Positions 41,424 to 51,464 are shown, counted from the first letter of the stretch. The stretch: 64,000 nt of DNA from Anaerocolumna sedimenticola (GCF_009931695.1 NZ_CP048000.1:310001-374000); one strand, 5' to 3'. The notes: generated by a model from the letters alone, not told the origin. A program made the numbers and translations.

Positions 41424-43994
41424 CTACCTTTCAACTTCAATAACATGGTACGGAAAAGGAAAATCCGGATGGTAAATACCCGGAAACATAGTACAGGAAC
41501 CGGAAGCCTCCTGTACGGTAATATACAGCATAAGATCCCACTCCGTCGTTATATAATCCGCAGGAATTACCGCAGAATATCCCTCTCCGTCAGGATACAT
41601 ATTCAGTGTATGAAACAGTCCTTCCGTCTGATCGACATGTCGGTAATGCAGAACAGGAAGTGTCTTAAAATCAATAATGCCGACAGACTGAACTTTTATC
41701 TTTAAACTCTGTCCTTGGATAACTTTATCAGGAAATACGGCCTTCATTTTTAATTCTTCTGCCGGCAAATATGTATATTTTATAGAATCATTCTTTTCAA
41801 TCCGATTCTCCTTAAGTAACTTTTCTAAAGTATTCTGATCAGCCTCTAATTCACAGGTCAGATTATCCCAGGTTCCGCGGCGGGTCTTAGAACCTGCCGA
41901 ACTAAAATTTAAATCTTCATGATAAGCTTTAAGTCCCATCTCAGCCAAAGACTTCCAATGATTAACCGCCTCTTCCAGAAACAGGCTGCTATCAGACAGA
42001 TATTCAGATTCTCTTAATATCCTCCAGTAAGCAAGCGCTAAAGCTGACTTTATTTTACCGGCATGATAACGAGCAAATTCTACCAGCATTTTAAGATCCG
42101 TAAGCATTGCCAGATATTCTGCATTATCCTGGTTCCCGCCAAGTTCTTCTACCTTAGCTACCTCATCCTCTACTTTGTCTGCTAGATCATTAAGCCATTT
42201 TGCATACTGAAGCGGTGAATATTTTCCGGAAAGCTTACCATTATGAGAAGCAGCCGCATATTCATCTATCCCATAGAACAACCCATGATCGCTTGGTTCG
42301 GTAGACCCGTAGGTTATATCAATTTGGTAATCATAAGCTTCGGTCTTATTTAAATTATTTTCAGAAAATAATGCCCAGCCTGTATTCATCTCAGTCCAGT
42401 ACCGAAGAGACGGATGAACGGGCATATGCACCGTAGTGACTAAGGGTACAATTTTACTGGCTGCTGCCAGAGCCTGTTCCAAAACCGGACCGGATTTATC
42501 TCCAAAATGGGAGATAAACTCCTCCGACCAAACTTCTGAATCCGTATCGGAACGGTAACCCAGACGTCCGAAGACGATATACCACATCCAAAATCTTTCG
42601 TCTTCCCATTTACCGGAACGTAAAACCGGATCTTTAAATGTATTCCAAGCCTCTTTATGGGATAATTCATGACCGTATTTTAAAGATAACGGCGCATTTA
42701 CCTGATAGCCTGTGGAACCGGATAAGCTGCAGCTTTTGGAAAAACGTCTTGCATAATCCGCATCGCCCCATAAGAACAGATTGGTCGAACCATAATTCCA
42801 TAACCGGTAAATTACATTATAATATTTGGGTTTTTTTAACATATCCGCATAAGAATAACGCCTTGAATGGTTATAATTATCCAGTTTCGCAAGCTCTTCG
42901 CTGCGCATAACCGATAGATGATAAGGTAAGGCAGCATGCTCACACCAGAATTTTGTAGGCACTTCCACTTTTAGATCTCTTGAAAATGCATGGGCTATCA
43001 TAGAATCCGTCAGCCCTTTCGCACGCAGATCCAAAGTCATAACTTTTCCTATGTCCAAAGCCGCATCCGCAACGGCATCCGTACAATGATTCCAAAAGTC
43101 CTCTGCCGAAATCTGTGTACCCACACCCGATTCATGATTAACCCGGAACTGGATAATATCAATATCCGGCACAGCCTTTAATAAGGCTTTCAGTCCCTCA
43201 TAACAATAATCGCTAAGCTCTGCTTCTCCTTCCGGAAGCCCCGTAACCAATCGGTCCTGATCCGTTGTCCAGGGCCTCTGCTGCCAGGTCGCCAGTACAA
43301 ATTTCATTCCGAATTTATGGCATAGTGCTACTATGTTACGTAATGCCTCCAAATTTCTGTTCATGTCCCCGTTGTTAAATGCCGTAACCTTTATATGCTC
43401 ATATCCCTTTACCTGTAAAAAGAAAGGATACGGAGGTGACATATATGCCGTATCAAATCCGATAATCAGACAAAACCGGTTAAACCTTGCCCGTGCCAGA
43501 CGTGAGAAGTAATAGTTCCAGAAATCTTCCGACAAAAACCATTCATTATCAAGATGCCCCAATAAATAACGGTCCATACACCGCACCTGATTCTCCGGTG
43601 TCTCCGTAAAATTTTCCACTTCACTCAGTGCGGATAAACCTTTTATGCGTATTTTACGCGCCATTTCAAGAAGCAGATACATTAAACCCACATCATCCGA
43701 ACCGGCAAGCAACAGAGCTTTTCCTTTTTGTGTATCACACCATCTGCAGATTAGACTTTCCGGTTCACGGGGTATGGGTATTTCATTACTTTCGAGCATA
43801 ACCTGGATTCGTTGATCTAAGATAGTACCAACAACCAATATATAATCTTCTTTATTGTCCCATTGGATCCAATGATTCAACATATGTAATTTTATTTCTT
43901 GATCGGAAAGAGCAGCTTCAAACTCTTTTTTCCCGAATAATGCACTGTTTTTTACATCGAAATAACATATTGACAGATTTATATCCTTATTCAT
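41424..43994 (-). CDS. GH67-like intracellular glycoside hydrolase
   Basis: About 856 residues from the ATG at 43994 (AGGAGG 7 bases upstream; the 16 earlier codons have none). Small N-terminal alpha/beta domain with LLLAGSDDVGLMYLLLEMA, barrel from VRCMDRYLLGHLDNEWF through FVLATWQQRPW, IIQFRVNHESGVG (a candidate catalytic Glu) and LFLWGDADYARRF, then a helical domain and a C-terminal beta domain ending WDLMLYITVQ. A distant relative of 7264-9309, sharing barrel layout and helical tail. Substrate unknown. First enzyme after importer 3. Confidence 0.72.
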   Translation of the reverse strand: MNKDINLSICYFDVKNSALFGKKEFEAALSDQEIKLHMLNHWIQWDNKEDYILVVGTILDQRIQVMLESNEIPIPREPESLICRWCDTQKGKALLLAGSDDVGLMYLLLEMARKIRIKGLSALSEVENFTETPENQVRCMDRYLLGHLDNEWFLSEDFWNYYFSRLARARFNRFCLIIGFDTAYMSPPYPFFLQVKGYEHIKVTAFNNGDMNRNLEALRNIVALCHKFGMKFVLATWQQRPWTTDQDRLVTGLPEGEAELSDYCYEGLKALLKAVPDIDIIQFRVNHESGVGTQISAEDFWNHCTDAVADAALDIGKVMTLDLRAKGLTDSMIAHAFSRDLKVEVPTKFWCEHAALPYHLSVMRSEELAKLDNYNHSRRYSYADMLKKPKYYNVIYRLWNYGSTNLFLWGDADYARRFSKSCSLSGSTGYQVNAPLSLKYGHELSHKEAWNTFKDPVLRSGKWEDERFWMWYIVFGRLGYRSDTDSEVWSEEFISHFGDKSGPVLEQALAAASKIVPLVTTVHMPVHPSLRYWTEMNTGWALFSENNLNKTEAYDYQIDITYGSTEPSDHGLFYGIDEYAAASHNGKLSGKYSPLQYAKWLNDLADKVEDEVAKVEELGGNQDNAEYLAMLTDLKMLVEFARYHAGKIKSALALAYWRILRESEYLSDSSLFLEEAVNHWKSLAEMGLKAYHEDLNFSSAGSKTRRGTWDNLTCELEADQNTLEKLLKENRIEKNDSIKYTYLPAEELKMKAVFPDKVIQGQSLKIKVQSVGIIDFKTLPVLHYRHVDQTEGLFHTLNMYPDGEGYSAVIPADYITTEWDLMLYITVQEASGSCTMFPGIYHPDFPFPYHVIEVER

Positions 43995-44054
43995 GTTCAT
44001 TCCTCCTTTAATTATGTATAACATACCCTTCTTATAATCCATCCGTTATGTAAT

Positions 44055-44891
44055 TTACTCTTTCATACCGGTAGTTGCAATTCCCGCAACAAATTGTTTT
44101 TGGAAAATTAGAAAAACCGTGAAAATTGGTATCAGGGAACAGACAGAAGCCGCCATTATTGCTCCATAACTGGTAGAATTCTCATCTTTAAAGAAATTAA
44201 GTCCCAACGGAATAGTCGCTAAATTCTTATCACGGATATATACCAGGGCAGATTCATATTCATTCCAGGATGAAACAAATTGGAAAATAATAAGTGCACT
44301 AAAAGCCGGTATGGCAAGAGGTATCATAATCTTCAGGAAAATAACAAAGTGATTTGCTCCGTCCACCTTAGCGGATTCACACAATTCTTCCGGAATCGAC
44401 ATAAAAAACTGACGCAGCAGGAATGTACCGAAAGCAGTAAACATTCCAGGTAAAATCAACGCCAGGTGAGTATTATAAATTCCTATTTCACGAAAAACTA
44501 CAAAACGCGGAATTAACATCATCTGATTGGGAAAAGCCAGGGTAGACAGATAAATCAGAAAAATAACCTCGCGGCCTTTAAATTTAATTTTTGCAAAGGC
44601 GTAAGCTGCAAGAGCACTGGTAAATAATTCCCCAATAACCGAAAGGGAAGTCACTTTTACTGAATTCATAAAAAATGTTGTAAATGGAACACTGGAATTC
44701 CAAACACGGTTATAATTGGCAAAAGTGATTTTTTTAGGGATCCAGGCAATCGGGAAATTAAAAATCTCGTTATCCGGTTTAAAAGATGCAGAAAGCATCC
44801 ATGCAAAAGGAATGACCATGCATATAGCAATAACACCCATCAGAATAGTAAAAACTATTTTAACTATTTTCTTTTTGTTGCTGTAACTCAT
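44055..44891 (-). CDS. Carbohydrate ABC permease, MalG/CUT1 type
   Basis: 278 residues from the ATG at 44891 (AGAGGTGG upstream; a GTG codon precedes it). Six hydrophobic segments, EAA loop LCESAKVDGANHFVIFLK near 178, tail AGIATTGMKE. It pairs with the product of 44930-45811 and is followed after about 60 bases by the hydrolase gene. Confidence 0.92.
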   Translation of the reverse strand: MSYSNKKKIVKIVFTILMGVIAICMVIPFAWMLSASFKPDNEIFNFPIAWIPKKITFANYNRVWNSSVPFTTFFMNSVKVTSLSVIGELFTSALAAYAFAKIKFKGREVIFLIYLSTLAFPNQMMLIPRFVVFREIGIYNTHLALILPGMFTAFGTFLLRQFFMSIPEELCESAKVDGANHFVIFLKIMIPLAIPAFSALIIFQFVSSWNEYESALVYIRDKNLATIPLGLNFFKDENSTSYGAIMAASVCSLIPIFTVFLIFQKQFVAGIATTGMKE

Positions 44892-44929
44892 CACAAACCA
44901 CCTCTTTCTATTTGTTCATATGTCTTCTC

Positions 44930-45811
44930 TTATTCTTTTGTTTTATTTGATATGATTAATCTGCCTGCACAAAAAATAAATACCAATAAGAATAATACCC
45001 AGGACATGGCACTTGCGTATCCTATATCACTATATTGAAACGCAGTTTTATAAATATAGTATACAAGAACAGAGGTTGAATTTCCCGGACCGCCTTGTGT
45101 CATTACCTGAACAGGTGTAAATACCTGAAAAGAACTAATAAAAGATAACATAGTTATCAGGAACATCGTATTAGAAAGAGAGGGAATTGTAATATAAAAG
45201 AATTTCTGAATCCCATTCGCTCCGTCAATTTCAGCCGATTCATACAAAGACTTTGATATTCCCTGTAAACCTGCTAAAAATATAATTATGTTATATCCGA
45301 TTCTCTGCCAAATACCTACAATAATAATAGAAAATAAGGAAGTACTGCTGGCGTTGAGCCATCTGGGCGGATTCGCAATCCCAATTGCATTTAAGAACTG
45401 ATTTATCGGTCCATAGGAAGGCAAAAATAATATCATCCACACAACGGAAACTGCAACCATCGAAGAAATGTTAGGTAGATAAAACGCCAAACGAAGTAAT
45501 CCCTTTCCAAAAACATGTTCATTTAAAATTACTGCAAACAACAAGGATAAGATAATAGCAATGGGTACCATAATGACACCATAAATTACCGTATTAATCA
45601 GCGAAGTAATAAACACTTCATCTGAAAAAAACTTAATATAATTTGATAATCCAGCAAATTTTATATTCTTAAGTCCGGAAACGAAATTCCAGTCCGAAAA
45701 GCTTAGACCCAATGCAAATAAAAGAGGGATCAATTTAAAAGCAAGATACCCCATAAAATTTAAGAAAATAAAAGAGTAACCGGCAATATTTTCTTTTCTT
45801 TGCAGATTCAT
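44930..45811 (-). CDS. Carbohydrate ABC permease, MalF/UgpA type
   Basis: About 293 residues from ATG 45811. The frame is open to a GTG at 45862 that lies only 2 bases from GAAAGG; neither start has an ideal site, so the N-terminus is uncertain. Six hydrophobic segments, EAA loop LYESAEIDGANGIQKFFY near 205, and MTQGGPGNSTSVLVYY before the last segments. It lies downstream of the binding-protein gene. Confidence 0.9.
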   Translation of the reverse strand: MNLQRKENIAGYSFIFLNFMGYLAFKLIPLLFALGLSFSDWNFVSGLKNIKFAGLSNYIKFFSDEVFITSLINTVIYGVIMVPIAIILSLLFAVILNEHVFGKGLLRLAFYLPNISSMVAVSVVWMILFLPSYGPINQFLNAIGIANPPRWLNASSTSLFSIIIVGIWQRIGYNIIIFLAGLQGISKSLYESAEIDGANGIQKFFYITIPSLSNTMFLITMLSFISSFQVFTPVQVMTQGGPGNSTSVLVYYIYKTAFQYSDIGYASAMSWVLFLLVFIFCAGRLIISNKTKE

Positions 45812-45955
45812 TGTTTTAACTTTTTGAGTTCTTATTTTTGCCAAAGTAGAAATAATAATCACAACCTTTCATACAGACTGCAGAATGCAGCAATTGCTTC
45901 CGCAGCCTGTTCTTGTTTATTCAAATATGCCAAGGGTGCTAATACTGAGATAAAA

Positions 45956-47404
45956 CTATTTCATACTAGCCAAATCTTCTTTAATCGCCGCATCTACCTT
46001 TGTCTTAAGTTCAGCCAATCCTTCGTCCGGACTCATTTCACCGTTAAATACTAATGTCATAACCGCATCCATAACCTCGGTGATTTTTGCCTGGCCTTGA
46101 ATCAGGGTATTATCTTTGCTGACTAAAGTACGTGGTTCTGACATGGTTTTCATTGCCATATCATAATCAAGGCCCGGTCTGTTTCCATGATCAAAGATAA
46201 GTTCATTAAATGATTTTATTTCTTCTTCTGTTTTATATTCAACAGCAGAATTCATTCCTTTAGGTCCTGCGAATAATTCCGGATGATCGATAGTGATAAA
46301 TTTTAACAAAGCCCATGCAGCTTCCGGATTTTCTACATTGGATGGAATACTGGCTGTTGAGGTATAACAGGTAGTAATTGTCTGGCCTCCGTCAAGGGTC
46401 GGCATATTTACCATACCAATGTCCGTTCCTTCCGGAACCGCACCATAACTGTCTTTTAAGTACAGATTTCCATAAACCGGTTCAATCCACATTGCAAATT
46501 TTCCATTATAAAGGCCTTGCATAGCAGTTATTTCATCCGTATATTTTAATGCATTAATTTCATCAAGTGGTACAATACTCTTATCCTTTAAAGCCATATC
46601 CACAAAAAATTGAAGACTTTCTTTCATCTCAGGAGAATCAAACGTTGAAGCTGTCTTGTCTTCGTTATAATAGGCAAAATTGCCAAGTTTCTGTCTGGCA
46701 ATAAGATCCCAGTAATAATCGCCGCCTGGTGTAGCTGCGTCAATCATAGCACCATACACTTTATTAGCACCTTCACCGCTTGTAAGCTTAGCTGCAGTAT
46801 CCCTAAAATCCTGCCAAGTCCAGCCCGTTTTAGGATATTCAACACCGGCTGCGTCAAACATCTTCTTATTAAAATATACCATGTTTATATTATTACAATA
46901 TGGTATGGCATAATAATCCCCATTAATGTTCTGGGTTTCCTCGATAGCATCTCCTAAAGTATCAGCATAATCCCAGCCTTCCTTGTCAAAAAACTGTTTC
47001 AGTCCCATATAAGCTCCGCCGTCTGAACGCTGGCGTTGATCAAATCCACTGGACTGTGTCATTACATCGATTTTTTCTCCGGATGCCAAGGCAGTGTTGA
47101 TGGTCAATGTCTTTGCATCTGCCAATTTTTCATACACAAATTGATATTTTCCTGCATATTCCTTATTAAATGCTTCTTCTAACGGTTTAACATTGTCCGG
47201 GTTGGTCCAGGCATAAAAATGAACCTGATAAACATCCTCTGAAGCTTTGTTGTTCTGTTCTGTGGTTGCCTCTGTGGTTGCCTCTGTGGTTCCCTCTGTG
47301 GTTCCAACTGCGGAACTTTCTGAAGTTTTATTACCGCTGCATCCTGCAAGAGTAATCATCATTAACGTAAGTGTAACTGCTAACATTCTCTTAAAATTTC
47401 TCAT
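45956..47404 (-). CDS. Extracellular sugar-binding lipoprotein of ABC importer 3
   Basis: 482 residues from the ATG at 47404 (GAGAGG 9 bases upstream). Lipobox LAGC follows a hydrophobic signal. The linker is a run of Thr-Thr-Glu units (TTEGTTEATTEATTEQ) coded by near-exact 12-base tandem repeats (about 47255-47300), prone to slippage. The mature domain is a CUT1-type binding fold (VHFYAWTNPDNVKPLEEAFN, DAKTLTINTALASGEKIDVM regions). Confidence 0.92.
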   Translation of the reverse strand: MRNFKRMLAVTLTLMMITLAGCSGNKTSESSAVGTTEGTTEATTEATTEQNNKASEDVYQVHFYAWTNPDNVKPLEEAFNKEYAGKYQFVYEKLADAKTLTINTALASGEKIDVMTQSSGFDQRQRSDGGAYMGLKQFFDKEGWDYADTLGDAIEETQNINGDYYAIPYCNNINMVYFNKKMFDAAGVEYPKTGWTWQDFRDTAAKLTSGEGANKVYGAMIDAATPGGDYYWDLIARQKLGNFAYYNEDKTASTFDSPEMKESLQFFVDMALKDKSIVPLDEINALKYTDEITAMQGLYNGKFAMWIEPVYGNLYLKDSYGAVPEGTDIGMVNMPTLDGGQTITTCYTSTASIPSNVENPEAAWALLKFITIDHPELFAGPKGMNSAVEYKTEEEIKSFNELIFDHGNRPGLDYDMAMKTMSEPRTLVSKDNTLIQGQAKITEVMDAVMTLVFNGEMSPDEGLAELKTKVDAAIKEDLASMK

Positions 47405-47547
47405 AATTTTCATCCTCTCTCTTCTAACTTTTTTTGGTAATTCCGAAACAATTTCGTTAAGTAAACCCACAATTTTTTTACTGCACTCATATGTTGTTTT
47501 ACATTTTTTATTTTCCTCCTCTTTTTATTTAAAGTTATAATTATCTA

Positions 47548-48792
47548 TTATTTGCACAGAACAACTGTCACATCATTTACGTTTGTTCCAGTTGATCCGG
47601 TAATAACCAATCCCTCTACTTTTTCCAGAGCATGAAAGGAATCATTCTCCTTTAATGTTTTTTCGTAATCAATACCGCAGTGTTCTAACAAATTCATCGT
47701 GTTCCCATCTACAATTCCACCATCTGCATCAGTTGGACCATCCGTACCATCTGAACTAATAGAAAATATCACCACATTGTCCAAATCCTTAATTCCAATA
47801 GCTGCGCTTAATGCAAGTTCCTGGTTTCTTCCCCCCAGACCTTTACCCTTTACCGTAACCACAGTTTCTCCTCCTGCAATAATGGCACAGGGCGGTTTTA
47901 ATATATAACTGCCTCCTTCTTTCACCGTCCTGGCAATGGACGCCATAAATTTACCTGCTTCCCTTGCTTCACAGTCTAATGTGACAGATATTGTGTAAGG
48001 TTCATAACCAAGTCGTTTTGCATGTTTGGCCACTGCCGTACAAAAATCTCTTACACTTCCCGTTACATGGGTTTCCACATTGTTTATTTTCTTCGGCGTT
48101 TCTTTGTTAAGGATTTCTAGGATATGTTTATCTAAAACAAGGTCATATTTTTTAATAATATGAAATACATCCCTGCAGGTTGAAGTATCCTGGTAAGCCG
48201 GTCCTGACGCAATCATGTCCAATTTTCCATTTACTACGTCTGATAATACAATGGATAAGACCTTGGCCGGTGCACAATGCCCGGCAAATTTTCCGCCTTT
48301 TACATCGGATAGCCGTTTTCTTATTGTATTGATCTCAGTGATATCAGCACCGCATTTTAAAAGCTTTCCGGTCACTTCCTGTATGTCTGCCAGAGTAACT
48401 CCCGATACCGGTTTTTCAAATAGAGAAGAACCGCCTCCGGATAATAAGAATATCACTTCATCCTCTTCACCTAATTTCCGTACTATATCAACAGCTTTTT
48501 GTGTTCCGGCTAATGAATTTACATCCGGTACCGGATGGCCGGCTTCTACAATTTCAAATCCTTCTATCTCACCTTTTGCGTGTCCATACTTGGTAATAAT
48601 CAGTCCTTTTTTTATTCGGCTTCCCAATAAATCTTTTACTGTTTTCGCCATTACCCAGGCTGCCTTACCAACAGCAATTACATACACATTTTTGGTGAAT
48701 TTTCTGTTCAAAAGTACAGTGGCAACTGCTTTATCCGGCAAAACATCTTCTATGGAACTTTTAATAATCATACTTGCATCATCGCGGATCAT
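47548..48792 (-). CDS. Glycerate 2-kinase (MOFRL family)
   Basis: ATP-dependent phosphorylation of glycerate to 2-phosphoglycerate, 414 residues. N-terminal domain with VYVIAVGKAAWVMAK near 36, VEAGHPVPD near 83, FLLSGGGSSLFEKP near 113 and INTIRKRLSDVKGGK near 154. The C-terminal MOFRL domain has GGETVVTVKGKGLGGRNQE near 310 and SDGTDGPTDADGG near 348. AGGAG precedes the ATG. Upstream is a promoter with a CdaR-type box. It ends the glyoxylate route encoded further right. Confidence 0.93.
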   Translation of the reverse strand: MIRDDASMIIKSSIEDVLPDKAVATVLLNRKFTKNVYVIAVGKAAWVMAKTVKDLLGSRIKKGLIITKYGHAKGEIEGFEIVEAGHPVPDVNSLAGTQKAVDIVRKLGEEDEVIFLLSGGGSSLFEKPVSGVTLADIQEVTGKLLKCGADITEINTIRKRLSDVKGGKFAGHCAPAKVLSIVLSDVVNGKLDMIASGPAYQDTSTCRDVFHIIKKYDLVLDKHILEILNKETPKKINNVETHVTGSVRDFCTAVAKHAKRLGYEPYTISVTLDCEAREAGKFMASIARTVKEGGSYILKPPCAIIAGGETVVTVKGKGLGGRNQELALSAAIGIKDLDNVVIFSISSDGTDGPTDADGGIVDGNTMNLLEHCGIDYEKTLKENDSFHALEKVEGLVITGSTGTNVNDVTVVLCK

Positions 48793-48843
48793 ATTCTGCT
48801 CCTATATGTTATATTTTTTGAAATATATTACTTTATGGTTTAT

Positions 48844-48890
48844 ATTATAATTAAATTCGTACCATTCCGATACAATGCTACGAACGAATT
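48844..48890 (-). promoter_or_regulatory. Glycerate kinase promoter with CdaR-type box
   Basis: On the minus strand the box complementary to TGCTACGAACGAATT (48876-48890) precedes a poor -35 (48867-48872), and TATAAT lies at 48844-48849. AATTCGT and ACGAATT also form an inverted repeat around the -35. Box and -10 recur at the same 18-base spacing at 15494-15541, beside the paralogous regulator. Confidence 0.62.
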
Positions 48891-49026
48891 TTCGATTCCT
48901 TTTTTGTTTCGACAAAACAAAAAAAGTCTACTTCAGATATAACTACCAGATTATCTGCTGCCAAATTAATTTGCAGGAAACCTGATATTATGCAATAGCC
49001 TTTTCTTATTGATTTTCTAATGATTT

Positions 49027-49064
49027 ACATATTTGAGCGCCGAATATTCGGCACTCAAATATGT
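49027..49064. terminator. Hairpin after the CdaR gene
   Basis: A 38-base near-perfect palindrome (ACATATTTGAG arms, inner GCCGAATATTCGGC) with one mismatch pair. No U tract follows, so it may act as an mRNA 3' stabiliser or terminator. Confidence 0.55.
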
Positions 49065-49066
49065 TA

Positions 49067-50209
49067 TTATTTTAATTTTTTTGTTTTGGTCAGATATTCA
49101 TAAAAACTCGTAAAAAATACTCTCTCCTGATACTTTATTAATGGATTCATGCCCAAGACTTTCCTCGCCTTATCCAGGCGGTAAATCATTGTATTTTTAT
49201 GTATATGGATTAATTTACTGCTTTCAGGCAAATTATAATCCGTGGCTGCCAGTACACTGATTATTTCAACATAGTTATCAATAAATTTTTCATCAAATTG
49301 AGTCTCAAAAACTTTATAGATTCCTTTCAATTCATTTAAAGGTATAAAAGCATGGAAATATTCATCCAAATTGTCGTAAAAAAAGTTACTGCTTTTTTCC
49401 GTTTTTATATTTTCAAACATCCATCTGCAATGCAAATAACTGTTACGGTAATACACAAATTTATTTTGAAAGGATCCAATATATAGTTTAAATTCAATGT
49501 TGTTAAATCTTAAGTATTGCAGAATCGGACTGATACTTTCCCCTATATAAATCTTATAAGTCTGCATCAATTCCAATAATTCTACTTTAAAATGTTTGAA
49601 GATAATAATACAATTTTCTCTGGTCACACTCATAATATCCTGAGTGGTAATAAAATGCTGTTCTCTTATCCCTGCTAAAATCTTTTGCGCCAAATCAGAT
49701 TTGTTTTTAAAACTGATTAAAATCGGAATACGAATTAATTCTTCCTGCAAATTCAAACGGTCTGCATACTCTTTCAGTTCTTCTTTCGTCACATTTTCCC
49801 CATATAAAATACGGTTTAAAAACTGATCCTTAATACTTAGTCTTTTTTGCCGCTCCTCTTTATAAATTTCATATTCCAGCGTACTTTCCACTGACATGCG
49901 GATAATTAAGGCAATAGGCCTTATCTCAGAAGGATTACCCGTGATACCGATTACCCCCATTTTTTTATTTCTATAAAAAAATGCTATGTTTACCCCTTCT
50001 TTAACGCCCTCAAACTGGTGATTCTTATCAACTATAACCTCATCCTCGTTTCCATGGATAATACGATAAGCAATTTCATGAAATGCACCGATTCTACTTT
50101 CCGTTCTGCTGGCAATAATAATACCTTTTTCATCCATTATATTGATATTATAGTTTGTATATTTACTGATCTTTTCAATAAACTGTTTTGCAAAAATAGG
50201 ATCTAGCAT
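49067..50209 (-). CDS. CdaR-type sugar-diacid/glycerate regulator, copy 2
   Basis: About 380 residues from ATG 50209 (MLDPIF, matching MLDSVF of copy 1; a nearby ATG at 50218 is possible). Diacid_rec domain (NINIMDEKGIIIASR, HEIAYRIIHGNEDEVIV, MGVIGITGNPSEIRP split) and PucR helix-turn-helix (LIHIHKNTMIYRLDKAR near 345). It sits between glycerate kinase and the dehydrogenase, as expected for a glycerate-sensing activator of this pathway. Confidence 0.9.
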   Translation of the reverse strand: MLDPIFAKQFIEKISKYTNYNINIMDEKGIIIASRTESRIGAFHEIAYRIIHGNEDEVIVDKNHQFEGVKEGVNIAFFYRNKKMGVIGITGNPSEIRPIALIIRMSVESTLEYEIYKEERQKRLSIKDQFLNRILYGENVTKEELKEYADRLNLQEELIRIPILISFKNKSDLAQKILAGIREQHFITTQDIMSVTRENCIIIFKHFKVELLELMQTYKIYIGESISPILQYLRFNNIEFKLYIGSFQNKFVYYRNSYLHCRWMFENIKTEKSSNFFYDNLDEYFHAFIPLNELKGIYKVFETQFDEKFIDNYVEIISVLAATDYNLPESSKLIHIHKNTMIYRLDKARKVLGMNPLIKYQERVFFTSFYEYLTKTKKLK

Positions 50210-50349
50210 ATCACCCATTCCCTTCCCTATCTGTAATTTTATGAAAAATATCTGCAATGGAATTTATCTTATCATGGAGTTCAATATCCGTCAGCCGCTA
50301 TTACTATCGTATCCTTTTTACATGACCGTACCAATGAAGAAAGTACAGA

Positions 50350-50402
50350 AAACTCCTGCATACGAAATCATGTTGCAGTAAAATTTCAGAGAATACAGGA
50401 GT
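50350..50402 (-). terminator. Candidate terminator of the isomerase/dehydrogenase operon
   Basis: AACTCCTG and CAGGAGTT arms separated by about 37 bases; on the minus strand the stem ends in GGAGTTTTC. Long loop, so the call is moderate. Confidence 0.5.
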
Positions 50403-50443
50403 TGCTTCCTACGTTTACTAGGTCGGGAAATGGTTCAGTTAGG

Positions 50444-51400
50444 TCAGAAATTCACTCTGTTTTCAGGTGCACCGCATAGGAAAGCTTTTACATTTGAGAC
50501 TGCGATATCCATCAGTCTTTGGCGGCTTTCCTTCGGGGCCCATGCGATATGTGGCGTGATAATGCTATGATAGCAGCCGAGCAGTGGATTATCGGGTCTT
50601 ATGGGCTCAGTCGACACTACATCACAAGCAGCATATGCAACCTTTTTGTTGTTTAGCGCATCCGCTAGATCCTGCTCCACAATCAGCGGACCACGACTGG
50701 TATTGATCAGGATCACGCCATCTTTCATCTTGGCAATCGACTTTTTATTAATCATGCCCTCTGTAGAAGGAAAGAGCGGACAGTGCAGTGAAATCACATC
50801 GGACTCAGCATATAACTGATCGAGTGAAACATAGGTACCATACAACTTCCCGGTTTCATTAGGATATTCATCATAGGCAAGTATCTTCATTCCGAAAGCG
50901 GCAGCCAGTTTTGCGGTTGCCTGACCGATTCGCCCGAAGCCAATGATACCCATCGTTTTGCCGGCAAGTTCCATTAAGGGATAGTTCCAGTAACAAAAAT
51001 CAGCGCAGGCGCTCCAATCTCCATTCTTTACGGAAGCCGAATGAGCTGCGACATGATGACAAATCTCAAGAAGCAAAGCCATCACAAATTGTGCAACGGC
51101 TGTGGTGCCATAGGTCGGAATGTTGCAAACAGGAATGTTGCGCTCTTTTGCTGCCGCAATGTCGATGACATTGTAACCGGTCGCTAATACACCGATGTAT
51201 TTTACATTTGGACAATGCAAAAGGATGTCGGCTGTAATGGCAGTCTTATTTGTGATGACAAGTTCTGCATCCCCAATTCTCATTTGTGTCAGTTCAGCGG
51301 GGGTACGATCATAAACGGTCAATTCACCGAGCTTTTTCATCTCATCCCAGCTAATATCACCGGGGTTCTCTGTATAACCATCTAATACTACAATTTTCAT
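50444..51400 (-). CDS. D-isomer-specific 2-hydroxyacid dehydrogenase (hydroxypyruvate reductase-like)
   Basis: NAD(P)H-dependent reductase of 318 residues. Substrate-domain VLATGYNVIDIAAAKE near 72, Rossmann GKTMGIIGFGRIGQATA near 143, the catalytic Arg in INTSRGPLIVE near 232, Glu in VVSTEPIRP near 260 and His in TPHIAWAP near 280. This is the Arg-Glu-His triad. In this cluster it would convert hydroxypyruvate (or a related 2-oxo acid) to glycerate for the kinase. GAAAGGAG precedes the ATG. A decayed homologue is at 15064-15300. Confidence 0.9.
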   Translation of the reverse strand: MKIVVLDGYTENPGDISWDEMKKLGELTVYDRTPAELTQMRIGDAELVITNKTAITADILLHCPNVKYIGVLATGYNVIDIAAAKERNIPVCNIPTYGTTAVAQFVMALLLEICHHVAAHSASVKNGDWSACADFCYWNYPLMELAGKTMGIIGFGRIGQATAKLAAAFGMKILAYDEYPNETGKLYGTYVSLDQLYAESDVISLHCPLFPSTEGMINKKSIAKMKDGVILINTSRGPLIVEQDLADALNNKKVAYAACDVVSTEPIRPDNPLLGCYHSIITPHIAWAPKESRQRLMDIAVSNVKAFLCGAPENRVNF

Positions 51401-51464
51401 ATTGCTCCTTTCATATACTGCTAATCCGCAGTCTTCAAATCAAGTGGAATTGAGTTGTAATAGC

